A stretch of DNA of 64,000 bases from Ruminococcus sp. (GCA_017457955.1 JAFTGL010000014.1:31822-95821), one strand, 5' to 3'. Positions 27,111-38,490 are shown, counted from the first letter of the stretch. Notes: generated by a model not told the origin, from the sequence alone. Translations and numbers: made by a program.

Positions 27111-29115
27111 ACGTCCTTTACATGAGGACTTCGGCGAAAAGATCGGCGGTGCAAAAAAAGACCTTTGGAGATCCCGGGGGCTTTACGCCGACGATCTGGA
27201 TGAAATGAACGGCCGCGAGGCTGATAAGTACGTTACAAAAGATAACGTCTGGAAAAAGCCTGATTATCAGGCGCTGCACGACGACGGCGTTCCGGTCGAT
27301 GTCGTGTACTTTATCAAAAAGGTTCGTGACAGTCTGAATGTCAGACCTGTCATTTACCGCAATTACTCTCCCGAGGAACGGAAACAGGTTCAGAAACGGT
27401 ATATTAATACCGTCCGTCAGTTGCAGGCGGCCATGGAGAAGGTTCGATCTATCGATGACGCTATGCAGGCGTTTGACCGTTTCTATATCGACAATGGATA
27501 TTTGAAACCGAGCACGGATTCATACGGCAGAAATTCGTTTGAAAGAACAAGCGAGTATTCTTTCAATCCTGCCTTATCCTCAAAGCTGTTCTCGACGCTG
27601 AGGGTGACGTCGGAATCTAACTTCCGTTATGATTTCACATCAAAAGCGAAAAGAGATCAGTTCCTCGTTCCGAAGGATCAGAAGATACCGCGCGGGTACG
27701 ATGTACACCTCTATGACGGCAAAGGCTATTCTCGCAGGGATGACTGGCAGGCTGACACCTACTTTGTCACAAAGGGACATTCCATCTTGCAGACAAATAT
27801 CGCCACCCGTGAAGAAGCGATCCGCTGGGCGCAGGATCATGCGAAAAGCAAAACGAAAGTCGGCAAACGGCGCTTTGTCCCTCCGCAGTTGGAGCATATC
27901 AACCGAACAGGTCCCGATTACCGCAACGGTCAGGATATTGTCGGACAGCATTATCTCGATACCTTCGGTTTTCGCGGCGGCGAGTTCGGCAACTGGCTGA
28001 ATCAGCTCGACCGTCAGGCGTCCCTGAATATGGGCTTTGAGGCTTTGAAGGATCTTGCAACAGCGCTGCATATCTCAGACAAGGATATTGCTTTTGCCGG
28101 TACGCTGGCGATCGCGTTTGGCGCTCGCGGCAGCGGCAACGCGGCAGCGCACTATGAACCGCTGCGCAAGGTCATCAATCTGACCAAAATGCACGGTGCC
28201 GGCGCTCTCGCCCATGAATGGTGGCACGGCCTTGACGATTACCTCGGCGGAGTGAAAGGCACCGGCGGTATGCTTTCCGATAACGCACGATACTATGAGC
28301 CGATGAAACGGCTGGTTGATACGATCAAGTTCAAGTCTGAAACGCCTGAACAGGCGAAGGCTCGTGTTGAACAATCCAATGCGCGGCAGAGAAAATCAGC
28401 CGAGGCATGGGTCGATTCCGTGATGAAAAGCACGGTCTACCATACCGACGAACCGATCATCATTGAGCGGTATGAGGCGCTGAAAGCTGACTTTTTGAAA
28501 GGCGTACCGGATACCGTTTTCAAGCTGAGTGTTCTGAAAAAAGAGATCACCGGGCATGTCATTCCGAAAAGCACCTGTCAGGATCTTGAAGTTCAGGAAT
28601 ACATCATGCACAGGATTCAGAATCAGGGCGAACCGACGCCGCAGCGCATCGAGACGGATTACTACAAAAGCTCTCAAAAGATGGGCAGCAGCACCGAGAA
28701 GGACGGCGGCTATTGGGACAGCGCGGTTGAAATGACAGCGCGTGCATTTGCCTGTTATGTCAAGGACAGGCTGCCGTATCAGTCAGACTATCTTGTCGGT
28801 CACGCTGAGAGCTGCGTTGGACTGTACACCAACAAAGACGGCAGCACCGAGGTCGTCAGGGCTTACCCGCAGGGTGAAGAACGCAAGGCAATCAACGCCG
28901 CGTTTGACAATCTGATCGCCGAGCTGAAAAAGGAGCTGGTATTTACTCATACCGAAGAAGTGCCCTCCCTGCCTCTGCCTAAGGAGCAGTCGCCGCAGCA
29001 GCTATCTATTCTTGATGATGAAAAGCCGTCTGTACTCGGTCAGCTCGCCGCGGCGAAGATCGCGCAGAAAGCCGCGCCCCACTCACCGAAAAAGGATCAT
29101 GAACAGTCGTTGTAG
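27103..29115 (+). CDS. Large polyvalent protein with LPD1-like zincin
   Basis: 670 aa, GGAGG upstream. Near residue 367-378 is GALAHEWWHGLD, a zincin motif with His371, Glu372 and His375, embedded in a region typical of large polyvalent proteins of ICEs and phages (LPD1-like). The N-terminal 90 residues begin DFGEKIGGAKKDLW. Such proteins are proposed to travel with the DNA and disarm recipient functions. The C-terminus carries the shared tail KPSVLGQLAAAK...EQSL seen in many proteins of this element. The zinc site looks intact. The substrate is unknown. Confidence 0.7.
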   Translation: MPERPLHEDFGEKIGGAKKDLWRSRGLYADDLDEMNGREADKYVTKDNVWKKPDYQALHDDGVPVDVVYFIKKVRDSLNVRPVIYRNYSPEERKQVQKRYINTVRQLQAAMEKVRSIDDAMQAFDRFYIDNGYLKPSTDSYGRNSFERTSEYSFNPALSSKLFSTLRVTSESNFRYDFTSKAKRDQFLVPKDQKIPRGYDVHLYDGKGYSRRDDWQADTYFVTKGHSILQTNIATREEAIRWAQDHAKSKTKVGKRRFVPPQLEHINRTGPDYRNGQDIVGQHYLDTFGFRGGEFGNWLNQLDRQASLNMGFEALKDLATALHISDKDIAFAGTLAIAFGARGSGNAAAHYEPLRKVINLTKMHGAGALAHEWWHGLDDYLGGVKGTGGMLSDNARYYEPMKRLVDTIKFKSETPEQAKARVEQSNARQRKSAEAWVDSVMKSTVYHTDEPIIIERYEALKADFLKGVPDTVFKLSVLKKEITGHVIPKSTCQDLEVQEYIMHRIQNQGEPTPQRIETDYYKSSQKMGSSTEKDGGYWDSAVEMTARAFACYVKDRLPYQSDYLVGHAESCVGLYTNKDGSTEVVRAYPQGEERKAINAAFDNLIAELKKELVFTHTEEVPSLPLPKEQSPQQLSILDDEKPSVLGQLAAAKIAQKAAPHSPKKDHEQSL

Positions 29116-29126
29116 GGGGTGATTTT

Positions 29127-29882
29127 ATAGACGATGAAAAGAAATATGAGATAGTTGAGGATGATCTGTTTCTTCCCGGTTGCCGTGTCAAGCTGGAACA
29201 CAATCTGTATTTGCATGAATTTGACATTACAGATTTATTGCGGAAAAGTCCTGAGGAAGTCCGAGCTTTATATGATCAGAGCTTTAAGAAGGAAGAAAAC
29301 ATGTATGAGATTCTTCAATCCGGCATGAAGGTGTGGGAAAAGGACGCAATAGAAACACGGCGACTGCAATTAGCGCTGAATTATCTCGAGATCGCTCCCG
29401 TACAGCATACCGGCAATCAGTGGGTCAAGGATGATAAAGGAAACCGAACGATCAGTAACATGGTGTATAAGATGACCTGCAGCATAACTGAAAATACCCG
29501 TTGGAATTTGTGGAGCAGTAACGCTCTCAACAAACGCTGGCATGTTGAATGGCAGGTCATTTTCAACACTCCGAAACCGCACCATTATATTGTGATCGCC
29601 GGAAAGGAGCGCAAGTATTCTGATCGGTATGACGCGGAGAATTATCTGAACGGTCGTCTCCGCGCCTTTGCTAAGTATTTTCAGGAGATCTCACCGCCTG
29701 TGCCGAAGGAGTATGAATACGCTTTTTCGGAAAGCGGAAAGCTGTTGCCCGGTTATCATGTGGAGAGTGAGGAACCAAAACAGGATAAGGATTCCGTTCT
29801 CGGAAAGCTCAGTGAGGCAAAATCGCAGCAGAAGGCCACTCCGGCTACTCCTTCTAAAAAGAAAACGGAGCCGGAAATATGA
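29127..29882 (+). CDS. Polyvalent-type element protein, probable AUA start
   Basis: 251 aa if read from ATA 29127, five bases after AGGGGGTG. The first in-frame ATG (29211) would drop a segment (KKYEIVEDDLFLPG, then RVKLEHN) that matches the N-terminus of the paralogue at 29896. That argues for the upstream start. Middle: NQWVKDDKGNRTISNMVYKM. Near the end: EISPPVPKEYEYAFSESG and LLPGYHVESEEP. Then the shared tail DSVLGKLSEAK. Function unknown. It is arranged as a tandem pair with the next gene. Confidence 0.6.
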   Translation: MDDEKKYEIVEDDLFLPGCRVKLEHNLYLHEFDITDLLRKSPEEVRALYDQSFKKEENMYEILQSGMKVWEKDAIETRRLQLALNYLEIAPVQHTGNQWVKDDKGNRTISNMVYKMTCSITENTRWNLWSSNALNKRWHVEWQVIFNTPKPHHYIVIAGKERKYSDRYDAENYLNGRLRAFAKYFQEISPPVPKEYEYAFSESGKLLPGYHVESEEPKQDKDSVLGKLSEAKSQQKATPATPSKKKTEPEI

Positions 29883-29895
29883 ATGACAGGAGGAA

Positions 29896-30735
29896 ATGTT
29901 GAGGAAAGAAAAGTATTACGGCGTGTTTGACTACGGTGATCGACTTGAACCCGGCATAGAACTGAAAATCGAGCATACCGTTGTGGAGGGTTATGACGAT
30001 AACACTCTGGATTTGGCGCCTGTTATCGCATTAGGGTCAGACGATCTGGCAAAAGCAAGAGACAAGAGCGTTGAAACTGAACAAGCCCTTTTTGAAAAAA
30101 TCAGAGCTTCGGTTCGTGAGTGGGAGCGTCAGGCGGCGGTTACGAAAACCTATAACCGTGCGCTCGAATATCTCAATACTCCGGCAGCCGAACATACTTC
30201 AAATCAATGGGTACATGAGAATTATCATGACCGCGATACCATCAGTAACAAGGTGTATCAAATGAGCGTGTCTGTTTGGGAAGATACCAAATATGACAGA
30301 GCGTCCGGACAGTCGGTACCGATCGCATGGTATGTGACATGGGATGTGCGCACCAATGCTCCGACACGAGGCTATAATGTTGAGATTGCCGGTCAGAATA
30401 GAAAACGCTATACCGACAAAGCAGCGGCGCAAAAATACATCGAGGGACGTAAAAAGGCGTTTGCGCATCTCTTCACAGAAATATCGCCGCCTGTTCCTCC
30501 CGAATATGCTCGACCTTTTATGGTCAACGGCGTTCTGTTGCCCGGCTATACGATACAGGGGCAGGAACCGTCGGTATCCACCAAAACAGCCGACGAGATC
30601 ATCAATGAGATCCTCGGTGTAGAATCTGTCACTAAGGACAAAAAGCCCTCCGTGCTGAAAAAGCTCGCTGAGGGTAACAAAGGAAAAACGGCGTCGGCAA
30701 GGGGCGCGGATAAGAAGGAGGAACAGAGCTTATAA
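29896..30735 (+). CDS. Tandem paralogue of the preceding element protein
   Basis: 279 aa. It shares with its upstream neighbour the blocks NQWVHENYHDRDTISNKVYQ, EISPPVPPEYARPF and LLPGYTIQGQEP, so the pair arose by duplication. TTG 29899 is better spaced from AGGAGG than ATG 29896, and either is possible. It ends with the shared tail KPSVLKKLAEG...EEQSL. No catalytic motif is seen. Similar proteins sit beside polyvalent zincins in other gut Firmicutes elements, as I recall. Function unknown. Confidence 0.6.
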   Translation: MLRKEKYYGVFDYGDRLEPGIELKIEHTVVEGYDDNTLDLAPVIALGSDDLAKARDKSVETEQALFEKIRASVREWERQAAVTKTYNRALEYLNTPAAEHTSNQWVHENYHDRDTISNKVYQMSVSVWEDTKYDRASGQSVPIAWYVTWDVRTNAPTRGYNVEIAGQNRKRYTDKAAAQKYIEGRKKAFAHLFTEISPPVPPEYARPFMVNGVLLPGYTIQGQEPSVSTKTADEIINEILGVESVTKDKKPSVLKKLAEGNKGKTASARGADKKEEQSL

Positions 30736-31142
30736 AGGTTTTAATGGTGGAGCCGGGCAAGGTTCCATACGAAACTGAGGTTGAGAGCGGGTATAAGAAC
30801 ATTCTGAAAGCTCTCGACTGCGATATTTTTCAGGCGACCTATCCGTTTGAGGATATGGTCGCTGTTTTATGTGATGACGAGGGCAAAATCAACGGCTCGA
30901 CGCCGAACCGTGCTTTGTATGACGCTGACGGTGAGATGTACGACATCATTCATGGCAAGTTTATGGTCGTCGGTCTTGGAGAGGAAGATTTCACAGATCT
31001 ATCTCCCGAGCTGATGGAGAAGTTCAAGGAGCGATTCAAGCACCCGGAATCATTCATGCAGCTTTGCGGCAGGGTCGTCGCGATCAAGGAGCCGATACCC
31101 GGTGAAAAAGCGCCCGGTAAGGCTCAGGGTCAAGAGTTATGA
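30732..31142 (+). CDS. DUF3846-like protein, probable AUA start
   Basis: 136 aa from ATA 30732. The start overlaps the upstream TAA as ATAA, ten bases after AAGGAGG. The resulting IKVLMVEPGKVPYE is the usual beginning of DUF3846 proteins; ATG 30744 would remove four conserved residues. Other family-like features: CDDEGKINGSTPNRAL and GKFMVVGLGEEDF. Small proteins of this type are common in conjugative elements and their role is not known. Confidence 0.6.
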   Translation: MKVLMVEPGKVPYETEVESGYKNILKALDCDIFQATYPFEDMVAVLCDDEGKINGSTPNRALYDADGEMYDIIHGKFMVVGLGEEDFTDLSPELMEKFKERFKHPESFMQLCGRVVAIKEPIPGEKAPGKAQGQEL

Positions 31143-31939
31143 TGTGGGCGGCGACGAAAGGCGCTTATCTGCTCACGGTGCAGCTGGACGACTTCTTTCC
31201 CAATCCGCGGCGTGAGGACGAAAACTTCGGTTCGATGATCTGCTTTCACCGTCGTTATCAATTAGGCGACGAGCATGATTACAGTAATTCTGACGATTTG
31301 ATCAAGGATCTGTATATCAAGGCGGCCGGCGGCGGAGATCGCGGCGAGCAAAAGTACGAGGATCTGACAGAAAAGTATGACGTCTGGCCTTTGAGCTCGC
31401 AGCGGATACAGGAGTTGAATCAAGCGCTGATGTCGCAGATCGAAAAAATGTATGTTGTTCTGCCTGTCTATCTGCTCGATCACAGCGGACTTGCTATGAG
31501 TACAACGGACTTTAATGATTGCTGGGACAGCGGACAGGTCGGTATCATCTTTGTCTCCAACGATAAGATCAAAGAAGAATACGAGGTCGGTTCTATTGAG
31601 CCGGTGCTCCGCTTGCAAGTCGAGGAACGGCTGAAAGGTGAAGTTGCCGAGTATGACGCTTTTCTGCGCGGCGAGTGCTATTGCTATGAGTTGTATGAGG
31701 ACGGCGAGTTGGTACATAGCTGCGGCGGATTTATCGGAGCTTTTGATAAAGCTGTCAAGGATATGATTGAGTATCTTCCCGATGACTGTGCCGGAATGGT
31801 GGATGATCTGGTTGAGACAAACGATTCACCCTCTATGGTTCAGACGCTTTTGCAGCACGCACGGATTCAGGTGGATCAGGCAGCGAAGGATCGTGAACAT
31901 CAGTCGCGGCAGAAGTCTCTTGATCCAGTTTTGAGTTGA
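31139..31939 (+). CDS. Element protein with PR-x-D-x-G-x-M-x-C-x-HRRY signature
   Basis: 266 aa; ATG 31139 overlaps the previous stop as ATGA, with ATG 31142 as alternative. The N-terminus (FFPNPRREDENFGSMICFHR, then RYQLGDEH) is a signature I recognise from ICE and phage accessory proteins. No enzymatic motif is visible. The C-terminal region has a weak version of the shared tail (SPSMVQTLLQHA) but ends differently, 58 bp before the group II intron. The last residues may therefore have changed after the insertion. Confidence 0.55.
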   Translation: MMWAATKGAYLLTVQLDDFFPNPRREDENFGSMICFHRRYQLGDEHDYSNSDDLIKDLYIKAAGGGDRGEQKYEDLTEKYDVWPLSSQRIQELNQALMSQIEKMYVVLPVYLLDHSGLAMSTTDFNDCWDSGQVGIIFVSNDKIKEEYEVGSIEPVLRLQVEERLKGEVAEYDAFLRGECYCYELYEDGELVHSCGGFIGAFDKAVKDMIEYLPDDCAGMVDDLVETNDSPSMVQTLLQHARIQVDQAAKDREHQSRQKSLDPVLS

Positions 31940-31997
31940 TTATTATAGACAAAGGAGCTGTTGATATGATATAATTATAATTAAATAAATCGGAATT

Positions 31998-33874
<1,877 letters not shown>

Positions 33875-33889
33875 TAAAGGAGAGAGTAG

Positions 33890-34690
33890 ATGAAAATAAC
33901 GATGTTAGGAACAGGAAATGCGCTCGTGACCGAGTGTTATAATACTTGCTTTGTTATTGAAGATAACGGACAATACTTTATGGTCGACGGCGGCGGTGGA
34001 AATGCCGTTCTTACGCAGATAAAACACGCAGGCTATGACTGGATGGATATGCGCCATATCTTTGTCACACACAAGCACGTCGATCACCTTTTGGGTATCG
34101 TGTGGATGGTGAGAATGATATGTCAGTTCATGGTTCACGGCGAATACAAGGGCGAGGCATTTATCTATTCCCACAAGGAAGTCCTCGGTCTGCTTAAATG
34201 TATGGCTGAAAAGCTCCTGCAAAAGAAAGAGTCTGACTTCATCGGAAAAAGGCTTCATCTAGTGGAGGTCACTGACGGTGAAACTTTGGACATCATCGGT
34301 CACAGGGTCACATTTTTTGATATACAGTCCACGAAGGCAAAGCAGTTCGGATTCTGTATGGATATGGGAGACGGAAACAAGCTGACCTGCTGTGGTGATG
34401 AGCCGTACAGTGAATGTGAACGCAGATATGCCGAAAACAGTAAGTGGCTGCTTCACGAAGCATTTTGCCTTTATTCGCAGTGTGATATATTTGATCCTTA
34501 TGAAAAACATCATTCTACGGTAAAAGATGCCTGTGAACTGGCTGAAGGACTTCATGTAAAGAACCTTTTGCTATACCATACAGAGGACAAAACTATCAAG
34601 GAAAGAAAGAAACTTTATATAGATGAAGGAAAACAGTATTTTTACGGCAATATCTTCGTGCCATATGATTTGGAAGCAGTATCTTTATAA
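33890..34690 (+). CDS. MBL-fold hydrolase, RNase Z-like
   Basis: 266 aa, AAAGGAGAGAG upstream, 16 bp after the intron. The zinc-binding HxHxDH is intact as THKHVDHLLG. Further ligand regions are CCGDEPYSE, LLHEAFC, KHHSTVKDA and LLYHTED. It starts MKITMLGTGNALVTECYNTC as in the RNase Z/arylsulfatase branch of the superfamily. It has no shared element tail and is closed by its own terminator at 34726, which suggests cargo that entered separately from the transfer genes. Substrate unknown. Confidence 0.75.
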   Translation: MKITMLGTGNALVTECYNTCFVIEDNGQYFMVDGGGGNAVLTQIKHAGYDWMDMRHIFVTHKHVDHLLGIVWMVRMICQFMVHGEYKGEAFIYSHKEVLGLLKCMAEKLLQKKESDFIGKRLHLVEVTDGETLDIIGHRVTFFDIQSTKAKQFGFCMDMGDGNKLTCCGDEPYSECERRYAENSKWLLHEAFCLYSQCDIFDPYEKHHSTVKDACELAEGLHVKNLLLYHTEDKTIKERKKLYIDEGKQYFYGNIFVPYDLEAVSL

Positions 34691-34725
34691 ATTCTGATTT
34701 ATACAACTAAATATCTATCAATCTG

Positions 34726-34760
34726 ACTCTGATCGGAGAAATCCTTTCAGAGTTTTTCTT
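34726..34760 (+). terminator. Terminator after the MBL gene
   Basis: ACTCTGA (34726-34732) pairs with TCAGAGT (34747-34753), followed by TTTTCTTTT. It separates the intron/MBL insert from the transfer operon. Confidence 0.7.
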
Positions 34761-34790
34761 TTGCAAAAAAACAGGTAAAGGGGGAATTTT

Positions 34791-35261
34791 TTGCAGGAAG
34801 AAATCGATCAGAGAACCGTATCGATCACTGTTCAGGCGGCAAAACTGTCGGGACGGGTATTGAAAGCGGCTATGACGGCAGCGCTGCAGAAAATGCAGCA
34901 GCAGCGACATACGCCGAAGGTCGGCCGTAACAGTCTGAAAAAGCTCGCGGGACACGACGGCGGTATGAATACGATCGAGGTCTCAGGGCGGCTGCGTTCC
35001 TTTGAGCGCTATGCCCGAAAATATCAGATAAGGTATCATATAGAAAAAGAGGTCGGCTCCAAGCCGCCTCGCTGGACGGTATATTTCAAGGCGAATCAAG
35101 CTGACGCGCTGACCGCCGCTTTTCAGGAATATACCAACAAGGATCTCAGACGTTCCAAGAAGCCGTCGCTGGTCGCTCAGCTCCGTAAATTCAAGGAGCT
35201 TGTCAAGTCGATCGGCAAGGATCGCGTTAGAAACAAGGAGCACGGAGGTCCCGAACGCTGA
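34791..35261 (+). CDS. pcfB: PcfB-like (DUF3801) conjugation protein
   Basis: 156 aa from TTG 34791. The start (EEIDQRTVSITVQAAKLSGR) and the middle (FERYARKYQIRYHIEKE, WTVYFKANQADALTAAFQEY) match the PcfB family. PcfB proteins work with the VirD4-type coupling protein to bring relaxosome to the channel. Its tail KPSLVAQLRKFKELV is a version of the motif shared by a dozen proteins here, which is notable for a coupling-protein partner. It overlaps virD4 by four bases. Confidence 0.85.
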   Translation: MQEEIDQRTVSITVQAAKLSGRVLKAAMTAALQKMQQQRHTPKVGRNSLKKLAGHDGGMNTIEVSGRLRSFERYARKYQIRYHIEKEVGSKPPRWTVYFKANQADALTAAFQEYTNKDLRRSKKPSLVAQLRKFKELVKSIGKDRVRNKEHGGPER

Positions 35262-37099
35262 GCAAGAACGATATTATCAAAAGATATGTCATTCCGCATT
35301 TACCGTACTTGATCTTTGTATGGATATTTGCAAAGCTCGGTGAGGCGATACGCCTCTCGCCCGGGGTTGACGCCTCGACAAAAATGCTGGGGCTCAGTCA
35401 AGGCTTTTCAGCCGCCTTCGATCACTTTCTGTTCTCTGCATGGATCGATCTTCTTATCGGTATCATTGGCGCAGCAGTAGTACGGCTTATCGTATATGTC
35501 AAAAGCAAGAACGCCAAGAAGTACCGGAAGAATGTCGAGTACGGCAGCGCTCGTTGGGGCAACAAGAAGGATATAGCGCCGTATATGTCAACCGATTCAT
35601 GGGATAACATCATCCTCACGATGACCGAGGGACTGATGATGTCCGGCAGGCCGAAAAATCCTACCTACGCCAGAAACAAGAATGTGCTGGTCGTCGGCGG
35701 GTCCGGTTCCGGTAAGACAAGGTTCTTCATCAAGCCGAACCTTATGCAAATGCACAGCTCGTATGTCGTGACCGATCCGAAAGGAACGGTGCTGATCGAG
35801 TGCGGGAAAATGCTGCAAAAGGGACCGCCGAAGCGTGACAAACAGGGCAATATCGTTCGGGATAAGAGAGGAAAGATCGTGCGTGATCCGTATAAGATCA
35901 GGGTGTTCAATACGATCAACTTCTCAAAATCCATGCACTTCAATCCGTTTGCGTATATACACAGCGAAAAGGATATTTTGAAGATCGTCACTACCCTTAT
36001 TGCCAACACCAAAGGCGAAGGTAAATCCGGCGACGATTTTTGGGTGAAGGCCGAAACGCTGCTCTATACCGCGCTGATCGGGTATATCTACTATGAAGCG
36101 CCGACCGAGGAACAGAACTTCGCTACGCTCGTAGAAATGCTCAACGCTATGGAAGTCCGCGAGGATGACGAGAATTTCAAGAACGCTGTTGACCTATTGT
36201 TTGACGCCCTCGAAAAGAGAGATCCCGATCATTTTGCTCTCAGGCAGTATAAGAAATACAAGTTGGCGGCGGGCAAAACAGCGAAGTCAATCCTGATCTC
36301 CTGCGCGTCGCGTCTGGCTCCCTTCGATATACGGGAAGTCAGAGAAATCACCATGTACGACGAACTGGAATTAGACAAGCTCGGCGACGAACGGACAGCG
36401 CTGTTTCTGATCATGTCGGATACCGACGGCACCTTCGCATTTCTGATCAGCTTGATTTATTCGATCCTGTTTAACAGACTGTGCGAGCGCGCCGACGACA
36501 AGTACGGCGGCCGTCTGCCGGTTCATGTGCGCTGTCTTATTGACGAGGCGGCGAATATCGGTCAGATACCGAACCTCGAAAGGCTGATGGCAACTATCCG
36601 ATCCCGAGAGATTTCCGCGTGTCTTGTATTGCAGGCGCAGTCTCAGTTAAAAGCGCTGTATAAGGATAACGCGGATACGATTATCGGCAACTGCGATTCA
36701 AGCCTGTTTCTCGGCGGTAAGGAAGAAACCACGCTGAAAAGCTGGAACTCCCTGTTGGGTAAGGAAACGATAGATCTGTATAATGAAAGTGTGACGAAGG
36801 GTAATCAGGAGAGTCACGGACAGAACTATCAGAAGCTCGGCAAGGATCTGATGTCGATGGACGAGATCGCCGTGATGGACGGCGGTAAATGTCTGTTGCA
36901 GATCAGGGGTGTGCGTCCATTCTTATCTAAGAAGTACGACATCACCAAGCACCCCAACTACAAGTATTTATCTGACTACGATCAGAAAAATGCTTTTAAC
37001 ATAGAACAATTCTTATCAACACGCTTCAAGCCGGATAAGGATGAAGCGTTTATCAACTATGAGATCAGCGCCGATGAATTGGCGCGTTATTCAAGGTAA
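35258..37099 (+). CDS. virD4: VirD4/TraG-type coupling protein, probable CUG start
   Basis: 613 aa from CTG 35258, which overlaps the pcfB stop as CTGA and lies nine bases from GGAGG. The next start, TTG 35309, would cut into the first membrane helix (RYVIPHLPYLIFVWIFAKLG). Two N-terminal membrane helices; Walker A VVGGSGSGKTRFF near residue 146; Walker B-like CLIDEAANIGQIPN near 426; then TIRSREISACLVLQAQSQLK. It is the hexameric ATPase that links relaxosome and secreted proteins to the type IV channel at the inner membrane. Confidence 0.9.
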   Translation: MSKNDIIKRYVIPHLPYLIFVWIFAKLGEAIRLSPGVDASTKMLGLSQGFSAAFDHFLFSAWIDLLIGIIGAAVVRLIVYVKSKNAKKYRKNVEYGSARWGNKKDIAPYMSTDSWDNIILTMTEGLMMSGRPKNPTYARNKNVLVVGGSGSGKTRFFIKPNLMQMHSSYVVTDPKGTVLIECGKMLQKGPPKRDKQGNIVRDKRGKIVRDPYKIRVFNTINFSKSMHFNPFAYIHSEKDILKIVTTLIANTKGEGKSGDDFWVKAETLLYTALIGYIYYEAPTEEQNFATLVEMLNAMEVREDDENFKNAVDLLFDALEKRDPDHFALRQYKKYKLAAGKTAKSILISCASRLAPFDIREVREITMYDELELDKLGDERTALFLIMSDTDGTFAFLISLIYSILFNRLCERADDKYGGRLPVHVRCLIDEAANIGQIPNLERLMATIRSREISACLVLQAQSQLKALYKDNADTIIGNCDSSLFLGGKEETTLKSWNSLLGKETIDLYNESVTKGNQESHGQNYQKLGKDLMSMDEIAVMDGGKCLLQIRGVRPFLSKKYDITKHPNYKYLSDYDQKNAFNIEQFLSTRFKPDKDEAFINYEISADELARYSR

Positions 37100-37404
37100 G
37101 GTTCAGGAGGTATATTTTACTATTTGAGGATCAGGGATTCTCCCTAAGTAAATAAAATAGAAACCCAATGCGCACCGCTGTTGACCGGACAGCGGCTTTC
37201 CTGTTTTCAGGAATACCTTTTGTCAATTTCCGCTCAATTTTCAGTCAATGACAATTATTCATGGCAAATTGCCGTTGTACGATCTAAGGGGTATTAACAG
37301 GTTATCAACAGGCAATTTAAGTGCAATAAAGTGTTGCTTGCGGACAATGACAAATTTCAAAACAGAAATCAACATTTTTTAAGGGTTCTATTAGGGGGAA
37401 TTAA
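37100..37404. promoter_or_regulatory. Non-coding gap with terminator and inverted repeats
   Basis: 305 bp with no gene. It holds a terminator-like stem CCGCTGT/ACAGCGG (37175-37195) with CTTTCCTGTTTT. There are two wide inverted repeats: TTGTCA/TGACAA (37220-37225/37249-37254) and AAATTGCC/GGCAATTT (37266-37273/37311-37318). A DnaA-box-like TTATCAACA is at 37302. It could regulate the channel operon or be an origin of transfer. Confidence 0.45.
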
Positions 37405-37620
37405 ATGTCATTCTTTTCGAGCGCTATCGACACTCTGAAAATTCTTGTTATCGCACTCGGCGCCGGTCTTGGCGCATGGGGCGTTGTCAATCTTCTCGAA
37501 GGCTACGGTAACGATAATCCCGGTGCGAAATCGCAGGGTATGAAGCAGCTCATGGCCGGCGGCGGTATCGCCGTCGTTGGCGCAACTCTCATTCCGCTTC
37601 TGTCAAGTCTGTTCAGCTAA
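37405..37620 (+). CDS. Maff2 family, VirB2-like channel subunit
   Basis: 71 aa with GGGGG upstream. Two hydrophobic segments (TLKILVIALGAGLGAWGVVN and GGIAVVGATLIPLLSSLF) are separated by a short polar loop containing the conserved GNDNPGAKSQGMKQLMAGG. This is the Maff2 family found just before the TrbL-like gene in Tn1549-type elements, probably a pilin or channel subunit of the type IV system. Confidence 0.85.
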   Translation: MSFFSSAIDTLKILVIALGAGLGAWGVVNLLEGYGNDNPGAKSQGMKQLMAGGGIAVVGATLIPLLSSLFS

Positions 37621-37629
37621 GGATCGCCT

Positions 37630-38490
37630 ATGCTGATTATCGACGCTCTATCAGACTGGATAAAGGAGGGCATGGTAGACGCGGTAGAGAGCCAGTATCA
37701 GGGGATTTTTGATTCTGTTAACAGTCAGGTCACCGACGTATCAACACAGGTCGGTCAGACGCCGCAGGGTTGGAACGGCAGCGTGTTCAGCATGATCAAA
37801 ACGCTGTCGGAGAGCGTTGTCGTTCCGATCGCCGGCATGATACTTACTTTCGTGCTTGTATATGAACTGATCCAGATGATATTGGAAAAGAACAACATGC
37901 ACGACTTTGATACATTCAACATATTCAAATGGATTTTCAAAACGTTCGTCGCGGCGTATCTGCTGACGAACTGCTTTACGATCGTCATGGCGGTATTTGA
38001 TCTCGCTCAATCTGTCATCACGCAGGGCGCGGGGATCATTAACAACAATCTTGACGTCAGTGCGTCAATGAGCGATCTGCGGACCAAGCTCGAAGCAATG
38101 GGCGTGTGGGAGCTGATCGGACTGTGGCTTGAAAGCAATATCATTCATTTGTGTATGTGGATTCTTTCTATCGTGATTTTCGTTATCGTTTACGGCAGAA
38201 TGATCGAGATCTATCTGACCGTCAGCATGGCGCCGATCCCGTTCTCTACGATGGCGAACCGTGAATGGGGACAGATCGGTACCAACTATCTGCGTTCGTT
38301 ATTCGCGCTGGCGTTTCAGGGCTTTCTCATTCTCGTATGCGTGGCGATCTACGCGGTGCTGGTTCAGACGATACCGTCGTCAGACAGTATTCACGGGGCG
38401 ATTTGGGGTACGGCAGGCTATACCGTCCTTCTCGCCTTCGCTCTCTTTAAGACAGGCTCATTATCTAAATCAATATTCAATGCTCATTGA
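37630..38490 (+). CDS. VirB6/TrbL-like membrane protein
   Basis: 286 aa, polytopic. It begins with a hydrophilic segment, then about six membrane helices (for example VVPIAGMILTFVLVYELIQM, WILSIVIFVIVYGRMIEIYL, SLFALAFQGFLILVCVAIYA). Size, position after Maff2 and the motif SMAPIPFSTMANREWGQIG fit the TrbL/CD0411-like channel protein of Clostridial ICEs. It should form part of the inner-membrane pore. Confidence 0.85.
   Translation: MLIIDALSDWIKEGMVDAVESQYQGIFDSVNSQVTDVSTQVGQTPQGWNGSVFSMIKTLSESVVVPIAGMILTFVLVYELIQMILEKNNMHDFDTFNIFKWIFKTFVAAYLLTNCFTIVMAVFDLAQSVITQGAGIINNNLDVSASMSDLRTKLEAMGVWELIGLWLESNIIHLCMWILSIVIFVIVYGRMIEIYLTVSMAPIPFSTMANREWGQIGTNYLRSLFALAFQGFLILVCVAIYAVLVQTIPSSDSIHGAIWGTAGYTVLLAFALFKTGSLSKSIFNAH

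Noticed and set aside
34791-35261. Reading the PcfB tail as an independent gain
   Set aside because: PcfB proteins elsewhere, as I recall, end in a similar PS-x3-L stretch, so its copy may be ancestral. It is counted as one example, not as proof of transfer of the tail.
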